This document shows positions 1 through 4,934 of a stretch of DNA of 5,560 nt, piece by piece. Origin of the DNA: Frankiales bacterium (GTDB lineage: Bacteria; Actinomycetota; Actinomycetes; Mycobacteriales; Jatrophihabitantaceae); NCBI GenBank assembly GCA_025963265.1, contig JAOPUY010000411.1, positions 1 through 5,560 on the forward strand, read 5' to 3'. The position numbers and the translations under genes were made by a program. The first letter of the stretch is position 1. Each line of letters begins with the position of its first letter. The notes under the pieces were generated by a model, which did not search any database, had not been told where the DNA came from, and saw only the letters and a list, made by a program, of their open reading frames with translations.

Positions 1-80
1 AGAATGATGCCGATCGACCATAGGACTCCGGAGCCGACGACGAAGCCGACGATGAGCAGAATGAGGCCGTGGACGATCAT
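1..80 (-). CDS. Small hydrophobic membrane protein, probable DUF6131 family (partial, N-terminus only)
   Basis: The minus strand reads from ATG at 80-78 for 26 full codons and runs off the window edge, beginning MIVHGLILLIVGFVVGSGVL and continuing WSIGII. Apart from His4 this is one continuous hydrophobic, glycine-spaced segment, as expected for a small membrane protein. The opening and the 'LW-IGIIL' pattern resemble the actinobacterial DUF6131 family, whose members are roughly 50-60 residues with two membrane segments and a basic tail. That assignment comes from memory of the family and rests on half a protein. A ribosome-binding stretch (GAAGGG on the minus strand, about 7 bases upstream) supports the start. 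The gene lies 91 bases downstream of the GAF-ANTAR pair on the same strand, so it could be read from the same transcript. Function is unknown. Confidence 0.62.
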   Translation of the reverse strand, partial: MIVHGLILLIVGFVVGSGVLWSIGII

Positions 81-171
81 GAGGTTGCCCTTCGATGGCG
101 CGAGGTCGCTGCCCACCTCCGCAGCCCAAGACGCTAGCGCATCGCCGCAGCTCGGGCGCTGAGCGACGCCG

Positions 172-885
172 TTAACGCTGTTGCGCGTCTTGCACGACCA
201 GCTGAGCCACTCGTCCCAACGGCTCACCGCTATCCCGGGAGCGACTCAAGAGTCGCTCATAGGCCTCGCCCATGTCGATGCCCTCCAGGTAGGCCAGCAC
301 GCCTTTGGCCTGCTCGACGATGGCGCGAGAGGCCAAGGCCTCGGTCGTCCGCGCCACGGCCTCCTCGGCGCTGATCAAGCCGGTGTGGATGATCGCGATC
401 GCGGCCATGTCCGCGAAAGCGCCGGCCAGCAGGGCCTCGTCGGGGTCCAGCGGGCTCCCCGTCACGCGAAAGAAGTTCAAGCCGCCGATCACATCGCCTT
501 GCCAGATGAGCGGGACGGCGATGACGCAGCTGAAGCCGGCCGCGGACGAGGCGGCCGAGAACGCTGGCCATCGGCGCTCGATGTCTTGCGCGTCGGGGGC
601 GAACACCGCCGCGCCTTTCCTGATGCTCTCCACGCAGGGGCCTTCCTCGACCTGGCTCTGATACAGCTCCAGATCCTCGGCGCGGTGGGAGGACGCGCTG
701 AGCACCTCGACCGTGCCATCCGGCAACAGGGCCAGAATGCCGGCCGCGTCGGCGGACAGCGCGGAAGCGGCGTTGCGCAGCAGTTCGGCCAACGTTCCGG
801 CGAGATCCCCGCCCTGGGTGATGGCCGCCGTGGTATTCGCGATGGACGCCGCGACACCGATCCGGGCGGACTCAGCCTCACTCAT
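172..885 (-). CDS. GAF and ANTAR domain-containing regulator (second of an overlapping pair)
   Basis: This 237-residue protein has an N-terminal GAF sensor domain (about residues 28-168) and a C-terminal ANTAR RNA-binding domain (about 176-231). The GAF part shows the family signature EGPCVESIRKG (81-91), RWPAF (105-109) and AVPL...GGLNFF (123-139). The ANTAR part shows LASRAIVEQAKGVL (184-197) with the conserved A-x-G, then EAYERLL and PLGRVAQLVV. ANTAR proteins are known to bind paired hexaloop hairpins in nascent RNA and prevent termination or alter translation. A GAF-ANTAR protein would do so in response to a ligand or redox signal instead of phosphorylation; the ligand here is unknown. 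The start codon lies inside the end of the upstream gene (8-base overlap) with only a weak ribosome-binding site, GGGGAT, so translation is probably coupled. Cys84 in the GAF signature is present here but replaced by Ser in its partner. Confidence 0.9.
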   Translation of the reverse strand: MSEAESARIGVAASIANTTAAITQGGDLAGTLAELLRNAASALSADAAGILALLPDGTVEVLSASSHRAEDLELYQSQVEEGPCVESIRKGAAVFAPDAQDIERRWPAFSAASSAAGFSCVIAVPLIWQGDVIGGLNFFRVTGSPLDPDEALLAGAFADMAAIAIIHTGLISAEEAVARTTEALASRAIVEQAKGVLAYLEGIDMGEAYERLLSRSRDSGEPLGRVAQLVVQDAQQR

Positions 886-1573
886 CGGCCATCCCCGGGG
901 CGAAGTCGAGTCGGCGGCCGGTGACCAGCTTGGCCAGGCTTAGCAGGTCCAGGTCGTGGGCGAAGGCGTAGGCCTTCAACATCGCCAGAGCGTCCTCGGG
1001 GGAGACCTTGAGCTGGGCGGTGACCATGCCCGTGGCCTGGTGGACTTCGGAGCGGGCGGCCCAGGGGCCGCCCTGACCGTAGACGGCGGTGGCGGCCGGA
1101 TCGTTGAGCAACGCCACGCCCACCGCGTCGGACAGAAACTGAGCGGCTTGCAGGTCGGGGGCGATCTGGGCCGGGTCGCGGCCGAGCCACGTGCAGACGC
1201 CGAGCACCCGCGACGATGGCCGCATCGGCACGGCGTAGACGCTCAATGACGAGGCGGCCTCGCCGAGCGACTCGGTCAGCTCCGGCCACCGTCGTTCCGA
1301 CAGCAGAGCGGTCACGACTGAGCCGGTGCGATACGCCTCCAGGCTGGGCCCCTCGTCCAGGACCTCTTGCAGGTCTTCAAAGCGGCTGGCCAGGCCGTCC
1401 GTCGTCGCCAGGGTGACTCGGTTCAGCGACCCGTTTTCGACAGTGATCGACGCTCCGTCCGCGTTCAGCAGCACCCGGGAGGCCTCGCATAGGCGGGACG
1501 GCAGCGGTCGGCGGAGCCCGTCGTCGGCGACCAACCGAAAAAGTTGGCCGAGCATCTCTGCGCGATCGGTCAT
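878..1573 (-). CDS. GAF and ANTAR domain-containing regulator (first of an overlapping pair)
   Basis: This 231-residue protein has the same architecture as the gene it overlaps. A GAF-like sensor spans about residues 10-157, with DEGPSLEAYRTG (73-84), RWPEL (95-99) and VYAVPM...LGVCTWL (112-130). An ANTAR domain spans about 171-225, with RSEVHQATGMVTAQL (174-188), PEDALAMLKAYA and LLSLAKLVTGRR. Its GAF signature has Ser77 where the partner has Cys, and the two proteins look diverged overall, so this is not a recent duplication. The ATG at 1573 has a good ribosome-binding sequence, GAGGA, 6 bases upstream (plus-strand positions 1580-1584). The stop codon lies inside the start of the next gene in the overlap ATGAGTGA. 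The upstream HxlR gene is on the same strand, 98 bases away, so transcription could be shared, but that gap is also large enough for a separate promoter. Role: RNA-level regulator; target RNAs are not identifiable from this window. Confidence 0.88.
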   Translation of the reverse strand: MTDRAEMLGQLFRLVADDGLRRPLPSRLCEASRVLLNADGASITVENGSLNRVTLATTDGLASRFEDLQEVLDEGPSLEAYRTGSVVTALLSERRWPELTESLGEAASSLSVYAVPMRPSSRVLGVCTWLGRDPAQIAPDLQAAQFLSDAVGVALLNDPAATAVYGQGGPWAARSEVHQATGMVTAQLKVSPEDALAMLKAYAFAHDLDLLSLAKLVTGRRLDFAPGMADE

Positions 1574-1579
1574 GTCAAG

Positions 1580-1584
1580 TCCTC
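1580..1584 (-). promoter_or_regulatory. Ribosome-binding site of the first GAF-ANTAR gene
   Basis: The minus strand reads GAGGA six bases before the ATG at 1573. It fixes the start of the first GAF-ANTAR protein and contrasts with the weak site in front of its overlapping partner. Confidence 0.7.
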
Positions 1585-1671
1585 ATACTTCCGGCGGCTC
1601 CCACCGGCTGGGGTCGACGCTACGCCGTCCGCGCGGGCCGACCCGAGCGGCAACGTCCTAGGCCGGCCGGA

Positions 1672-2070
1672 TCAACCGGCGCTGAGAGCCTCGGCCCGGG
1701 CGTCGTACTGGGCGCGGGCGGCCATGATCCGCGGCGTGTTGGCCGCAGTCCAGGCGGCCAGCGCGCTCACCGGTCGCAGGAGTTCGCGGCCGAGGTCGGT
1801 GAGCGCGTACTCGACCTGCGGCGGGACGCTGGCCAGCACGGTCCGCTCGACGAGACCGTCGCGCTCGAGCACCTTCAGCGTCGAGGAGAGCATCTTCTGG
1901 CTGATGTCGGCGATCTGCCTTCGCAGCTCGTTGAAGCGCAGCGGACCGGCGCCGAGCGTCGAGACGATGAGCAGCGACCACTTGTCGCCGATCCGGGCGA
2001 GCAGGTCCGAGATCGCCCCGCAGACCTCCGGGTCGCCTTCGCGGCGTGCGCACGTTCGGCTGTCGACCAT
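1672..2070 (-). CDS. HxlR/DUF24-family winged-helix transcriptional regulator
   Basis: The 132-residue protein matches the HxlR (DUF24, MarR-like) family along its length. It has a cysteine-containing N-terminus, IGDKWSLLIVSTL (27-39), GPLRFNEL (42-49), the recognition-helix region ISQKMLSSTLKVLERDGLVER (56-76), a wing with SVPPQVEYALTDLG (81-94) and a C-terminal helix with LAAW (104-107). The ATG at 2070 is preferred over an in-frame TTG at 2121. It has a GAGGAG site 7 bases upstream, gives a normal family length, and leaves the 18-bp palindrome outside the coding region. Cys17 lies 14 residues before the conserved Trp31, the spacing I recall for the redox-sensing Cys6 of Bacillus YodB; Cys7 is a second candidate. 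Family members often repress a neighbouring oxidoreductase gene, here the divergent FMN reductase. Autoregulation through the palindrome 20 bases upstream of the start is likely but inferred. Confidence 0.93.
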   Translation of the reverse strand: MVDSRTCARREGDPEVCGAISDLLARIGDKWSLLIVSTLGAGPLRFNELRRQIADISQKMLSSTLKVLERDGLVERTVLASVPPQVEYALTDLGRELLRPVSALAAWTAANTPRIMAARAQYDARAEALSAG

Positions 2071-2077
2071 CGCATCT

Positions 2078-2083
2078 CTCCTC
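2078..2083 (-). promoter_or_regulatory. Ribosome-binding site deciding the HxlR start
   Basis: The minus strand carries GAGGAG seven bases before ATG 2070. The competing in-frame TTG at 2121 would force translation through the operator-like palindrome, so this site decides the start. Confidence 0.75.
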
Positions 2084-2090
2084 AGCGGGT

Positions 2091-2108
2091 AGTCACCTGC
2101 AGGTGACT
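2091..2108. promoter_or_regulatory. Perfect 18-bp palindrome, probable HxlR operator
   Basis: AGTCACCTGCAGGTGACT equals its own reverse complement over all 18 bases and lies in the divergent gap between the HxlR gene and the FMN reductase gene. It is 20 bases upstream of the HxlR start, a position suited to autorepression, and 98 bases before the reductase GTG. HxlR-type dimers bind dyad sites of this size, often with ACC/GGT-like half sites. Assignment to this regulator is inferred from position and symmetry. Confidence 0.65.
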
Positions 2109-2116
2109 TAGTGGTC

Positions 2117-2134
2117 GGCAAGTGCCCCCTTGCC
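2117..2134. repeat. Inverted repeat with 6-bp arms and 6-base loop
   Basis: GGCAAG (2117-2122) and CTTGCC (2129-2134) are exact reverse complements separated by TGCCCC. The element lies next to the larger palindrome in the HxlR/reductase gap. It could be part of a promoter or leader structure. On neither strand does the hexaloop show the A at position 1 and G at position 4 expected of ANTAR target hairpins. Confidence 0.4.
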
Positions 2135-2157
2135 AGCGGCGGCCTTTGCGAGCCACA

Positions 2158-2168
2158 GTGGTAACCAC
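2158..2168. repeat. Short inverted repeat upstream of the reductase gene
   Basis: GTGGTAACCAC has exact 5-bp arms around a central A and lies 38 bases before the reductase GTG. Its GTAACC half resembles the GTCACC half of the 18-bp palindrome, so it may be a weaker second binding site for the same regulator. This is suggestive only. Confidence 0.35.
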
Positions 2169-2206
2169 AGGAAACCTACTCCCTAGCCGAAACTTACGGA
2201 GGACGT

Positions 2207-2797
2207 GTGAGCACTCCATCCCGCCTGGGCCTCATCATCGGTTCGACCCGCCCGCAGCGCTTCGCCGACAAACCGGCCGATTGGCTGCTCGAGCAGGCGG
2301 ACAAGCGCGAGGACCTGACGCTCGATCGCCTCGACCTGCGCGACTTCGAGCTGCCCTTCTTCGCCGAGGCCACCACGAACCTGCACGCACCGAGCGCCGA
2401 TCCGAAGGTGCGCGCCTGGCAGGACGCGATCCGACCCTACGACGGCTACATCTTCGTCGTCGCCGAGTACAACCACTCCATCACGGCCGCCTTGAAGAAC
2501 GCGCTCGACCAGGCCTACGTCGAGTGGGTGCGCAAGCCCTTCTCGGCCTTCGGCTACGGCAGCACCGGCGGCGCGCGGGCGGTCGAGCACCTGCGTGGCA
2601 TCGGCGTCGAACTGCAGATGGTGCCCTCGAAGTTCGGCGCCCACATCGGCGGCAGCGACCTGTTCCGGGTCCATCCGTTCGGCGGCAACGCGCCGATGAG
2701 CGACATAGCCGACGCCATCCAGCCATCGGTCGACGCGATGTTCTCCGATCTCGTGTGGTGGTCGAGGACCCTGAGCGCGGCTCGCGCGGCCTCGTAG
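2207..2797 (+). CDS. NAD(P)H-dependent FMN reductase (flavodoxin-like fold)
   Basis: This 196-residue protein belongs to the NADPH-dependent FMN reductase / azoreductase-like family. These are cytosolic flavodoxin-fold enzymes that transfer electrons from NAD(P)H through FMN to quinones, azo compounds, chromate or free flavin. Visible motifs are the FMN-phosphate loop GSTRPQR (12-18), the family hallmark AEYNHSITAALKNALD (86-101) after YDGYIFVV, and a flavin-ring loop GYGSTGGARAVEHLR (116-130). The length is normal for the family. The GTG start at 2207 follows GGAGG (2198-2202) at a slightly short 4-base spacing, and the reading frame starts naturally with the flavodoxin first strand. It is divergent from the HxlR regulator, an arrangement seen for YodB-azoreductase and QorR-quinone oxidoreductase pairs, which suggests a role in quinone or electrophile detoxification. 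The natural substrate cannot be read from the sequence. Confidence 0.93.
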   Translation: MSTPSRLGLIIGSTRPQRFADKPADWLLEQADKREDLTLDRLDLRDFELPFFAEATTNLHAPSADPKVRAWQDAIRPYDGYIFVVAEYNHSITAALKNALDQAYVEWVRKPFSAFGYGSTGGARAVEHLRGIGVELQMVPSKFGAHIGGSDLFRVHPFGGNAPMSDIADAIQPSVDAMFSDLVWWSRTLSAARAAS

Positions 2798-2802
2798 GGG
2801 TT

Positions 2803-3387
2803 TCAGCCTCGCCCTCGCGGTAGGCGGCGGACAACGTTGCCGACGGCGGATCCGATGACGGCGCCCACGATGACATCAGCCGGGTAGTGCACTCCGGTGT
2901 GCACGCGGGAGTATCCGACCGTGGCGGCGAGCAGGTGCAGGGGCAAGGACAGGAAGGGCAACGGATCGCCGGCGGCGGTGGCGAAGGCGACCGCCGACGC
3001 GGCATGGCCCGATGGAAATGACGTCGACGCCGGCATCCGCACCTGCCGCTCGCGCAACACCGCGGCCGCGGCGCGGTCCGGCCGTTGGCGGGCGACCAGC
3101 TGCTTCGCGAGCAGGTTCACCGCGGCCGAGCTGATCCCGATCGCCGCCATTCCCTGGACCGCGGCCCGCCGTCCGGGCCGTCCGCCCGCCACGGTGAGCC
3201 CAGCCGCGATCGCCATCCAGATCCGGGAGTAATTGGCCGCATTGGACACTCGGCGCAAGGCGACGTCGAGCGTGGGGGTGGGGGTCGCCGCGATCGCGGT
3301 GTATGTCGCTTGATCGAGCCGGCGCAGGTCGGCCAGCGCGGAGCCCAGCGATTCGGCTAATCCAGGCGCGACCCGGCGCTCGGTCAT
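2803..3387 (-). CDS. PAP2-family membrane phosphatase
   Basis: This 194-residue protein carries all three motifs of the type 2 phosphatidic acid phosphatase superfamily. They are KQLVARQRP (K95-x6-R102-P103), SFPSGHA (PSGH 125-128) and SRVHTGVHYPAD (S160-R161-x5-H167-x3-D171). His167 is the expected nucleophile and His128 the acid. Hydrophobic segments near 57-68, 77-94, 128-140, 146-158 and 172-184 make it an integral membrane enzyme. Such enzymes remove phosphate from phosphatidate, isoprenoid pyrophosphates or similar lipids at the membrane. The N-terminal stretch LDQATYTAIAATPTPTLDVA followed by SNAANYSRIWM resembles the N-terminal half of fused PAP2-diacylglycerol kinase proteins of actinobacteria. 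Its ATG overlaps the TGA of the kinase gene in ATGA, and no strong ribosome-binding site is visible, so translation is probably coupled. The substrate may be the kinase product or an undecaprenyl-type lipid; this is not determined. Confidence 0.93.
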   Translation of the reverse strand: MTERRVAPGLAESLGSALADLRRLDQATYTAIAATPTPTLDVALRRVSNAANYSRIWMAIAAGLTVAGGRPGRRAAVQGMAAIGISSAAVNLLAKQLVARQRPDRAAAAVLRERQVRMPASTSFPSGHAASAVAFATAAGDPLPFLSLPLHLLAATVGYSRVHTGVHYPADVIVGAVIGSAVGNVVRRLPRGRG

Positions 3388-4742
3388 CGGTGGCCCGACC
3401 GGGAAAATGCCAGCTGGCGCAGCCGAACCCAGTCCATCGCCGGACGGGGTTGGGGCACACCGGGACGGTGGCGCGGCACCCGGACCCGCAACACATGCCG
3501 CTCCACTCCGCAGCGCACGGGCGCGGCCAGGGTCAAGGCCTCGCCGTCGATGGCCGCCGGGATCTGAGGTGTGTCGGCGTAGACGACGACTTCGCTACCG
3601 GTGAAGCGGTTGAGTCCGCGTTCGTGGGTCCGATGCAGCAGCCCGACCGCCTGCCGGACGTTGTCGACCGATACCGCCGCGACCCCGAGCAGCCCCTGAT
3701 CCAACCGTGCTCGCCGGCCCAGCCCGGCCAGATCGGTCGTCCCGTACGGATTGTTGCTCACCAGCACGGCCTGCGGACCGTCGAGCTCCCCGCCCGGGGC
3801 TTGCAGGTGCAGCCGCGCGCCGCGTCGACCGGTGAGCAGATCGGGCAGCACTTTCAATGTCGTCCGCGTCTTGTCGTTGCGGTAGGCGGGGCTTTGCACG
3901 ACCTCGGCATAGGCGCCGAAGGACACGTTGTTCACAAAGGTTCGACCGTTGGCTACGCCCAAATCGATGCGCACTTCGACGCCATCGGCCAGCGCATCGA
4001 GGCAGGTGGCGGGTTCCTCACGATCAAGGCCGAGGTCGAGCGCGAAATGATTACGCGTCCCGGCGCTGATCACCAGAAACGGCACGCCGCGCTCCGCGGC
4101 GATGCCTGCCACCAACGCCTGCGTACCGTCGCCCCCGGCCACCCCGAGCAGGTCGGCACCCTCGTCGAGCGCGTTTCGCGCTAGCGCCGCGACGTCGACC
4201 TTTCCCGGACCCTCGATCAGGGCGACCTCTGCGCCCAACGCCTCCGCCCGCGCCTTGAGCCCGAATTTCGCGACTTTGCCGCCGCCTGAATAGGGGTTCA
4301 TGATCAAGTAGGGCCGCAACGGCGGGGCGACTTCATAGGTCCGCATCGCCGTGTTCCGTTGGTCTGAGGCTAACGCGGCCGCGCCGGCCGCGACGGATAG
4401 GGCAGCTAGCGCGAGCGAAACCAGCACGACCAGCACCAGCTGCGATCGGACCAGATACACCACCACGACGACCGGGGCGAGCAGCGAGACGGCCAACGCC
4501 AGCCACCGCAGGAATATGTGGGTCACCAGAAACCAATAAGCCCCGGCGACCATGACGATCGCGCCCGCCACTCCGACCGCCAGCAGCCCGAGACTCTTCG
4601 TTCCGGCGAAGCCGATGAGGACGCCGACCGCGGCCACTGCCGCCAGAATTGCCCCCCGGGCCAGCCAGGCCTGGGCTGGCGTGTGCGTGGCCGCGACTCC
4701 AGCGCCATCGGTGGGTTTAGTCGGTCTCGTCAGGGACGCCAT
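3384..4742 (-). CDS. Diacylglycerol kinase-family lipid kinase with N-terminal membrane domain
   Basis: This 452-residue protein combines about four N-terminal hydrophobic segments (roughly 29-47, 51-72, 77-98 and 101-125) with a C-terminal DAGK/LCB5/YegS-type kinase domain (about 143-424). Kinase signatures are MNPYSGGGK (148-156), the nucleotide-binding GVAGGDGTQAL (200-210), SAGTRNHFALDLGLD (226-240), VNNVSFGAYAE (270-280) and AAIDGEAL (396-403) near the C-terminal end of the domain. The family phosphorylates diacylglycerol or related lipids with ATP. The membrane domain presumably anchors the enzyme beside its substrate. A basic tail of about 28 residues follows the kinase fold. The ATG at 4742 has GAGGAG five bases upstream (4748-4753). 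The gene ends in a 4-base overlap with the PAP2 phosphatase, so the two form an operon with opposing chemistries. The exact lipid substrate is unknown. Confidence 0.93.
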   Translation of the reverse strand: MASLTRPTKPTDGAGVAATHTPAQAWLARGAILAAVAAVGVLIGFAGTKSLGLLAVGVAGAIVMVAGAYWFLVTHIFLRWLALAVSLLAPVVVVVYLVRSQLVLVVLVSLALAALSVAAGAAALASDQRNTAMRTYEVAPPLRPYLIMNPYSGGGKVAKFGLKARAEALGAEVALIEGPGKVDVAALARNALDEGADLLGVAGGDGTQALVAGIAAERGVPFLVISAGTRNHFALDLGLDREEPATCLDALADGVEVRIDLGVANGRTFVNNVSFGAYAEVVQSPAYRNDKTRTTLKVLPDLLTGRRGARLHLQAPGGELDGPQAVLVSNNPYGTTDLAGLGRRARLDQGLLGVAAVSVDNVRQAVGLLHRTHERGLNRFTGSEVVVYADTPQIPAAIDGEALTLAAPVRCGVERHVLRVRVPRHRPGVPQPRPAMDWVRLRQLAFSRSGHR

Positions 4743-4747
4743 GGCTG

Positions 4748-4753
4748 CTCCTC
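4748..4753 (-). promoter_or_regulatory. Ribosome-binding site of the lipid kinase gene
   Basis: The minus strand carries GAGGAG five bases before ATG 4742. It supports that start, which keeps the whole N-terminal membrane region in the protein. Confidence 0.7.
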
Positions 4754-4813
4754 TCCCTCCGGCCTACCGAGGATCCCGCACTGCCGGGCCGCGTTGCTCG
4801 TCCCGACGGGATG

Positions 4814-4851
4814 ATTCGACCGGCGGTTGAGCGAGATCACCGCCGTCGAAT
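4814..4851. repeat. Long bulged inverted repeat in the divergent promoter region
   Basis: The left arm ATTCGACCGGCGGT (4814-4827) pairs with the right arm ACCGCCGTCGAAT (4839-4851) over 13 base pairs with one unpaired C, around an 11-base loop (4828-4838). It lies between the divergent lipid kinase and DUF1269-like genes. It could be an operator dyad, a leader hairpin or a factor-binding site. There is no T-run beside it, so it is not a classical intrinsic terminator for either strand. Confidence 0.6.
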
Positions 4852-4860
4852 GAGGCGAGG

Positions 4861-4912
4861 CCGACCCCGGTGTCGGACGATCGACAATTCGCAGCTGACT
4901 TGTCAGGGTCAG
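4861..4912. repeat. Cluster of short overlapping inverted repeats before the DUF1269-like gene
   Basis: CCGAC (4861-4865) pairs with GTCGG (4872-4876) across a 6-base loop. CTGAC (4895-4899) can pair with either GTCAG at 4902-4906 (2-base spacer) or GTCAG at 4908-4912 (8-base spacer). The cluster ends 8 bases before the ribosome-binding site, so it would lie in the promoter or leader of the downstream gene. Each repeat alone is short enough to be chance. Confidence 0.3.
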
Positions 4913-4919
4913 TCCGACC

Positions 4920-4925
4920 AGGAGG
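4920..4925 (+). promoter_or_regulatory. Consensus ribosome-binding site of the DUF1269-like gene
   Basis: AGGAGG lies nine bases before ATG 4935. It is the strongest Shine-Dalgarno sequence in the window, suggesting efficient translation of the glycine-rich protein. Confidence 0.75.
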
Positions 4926-4934
4926 CGGTGGCAC

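Noticed and set aside
181..924. Open reading frame of 247 codons on the plus strand
   Set aside because: It is antisense to the well-supported GAF-ANTAR gene, its product is rich in Arg, Gly and Gln with no recognisable domain, and long antisense frames are common at this GC content.
1574..1671. Possible ANTAR target RNA (two hexaloop hairpins) upstream of the GAF-ANTAR genes
   Set aside because: Short GC-rich stems can be drawn, but I found no pair of hairpins with hexaloops carrying A at position 1 and G at position 4.
2071..2121. N-terminal extension of the HxlR protein from an in-frame TTG at 2121
   Set aside because: The extension would be translated across the 18-bp palindrome. The ATG at 2070 has a GAGGAG site at proper spacing and gives the usual family length.
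2122..2823. Open reading frame of 233 codons on the plus strand overlapping the reductase
   Set aside because: It is a shifted-frame shadow of the FMN reductase gene. The translation is arginine-rich and low in complexity with no family motif.
3303..4184. Open reading frame of 293 codons on the plus strand
   Set aside because: It runs antisense through the PAP2 start and the kinase domain. Both minus-strand genes have intact catalytic motifs, while this frame has none.
4801..4811. Short inverted repeat TCCCGACGGGA in the divergent region
   Set aside because: Five-bp arms around one base are expected by chance in GC-rich DNA, and the larger dyad beside it is the better signal.
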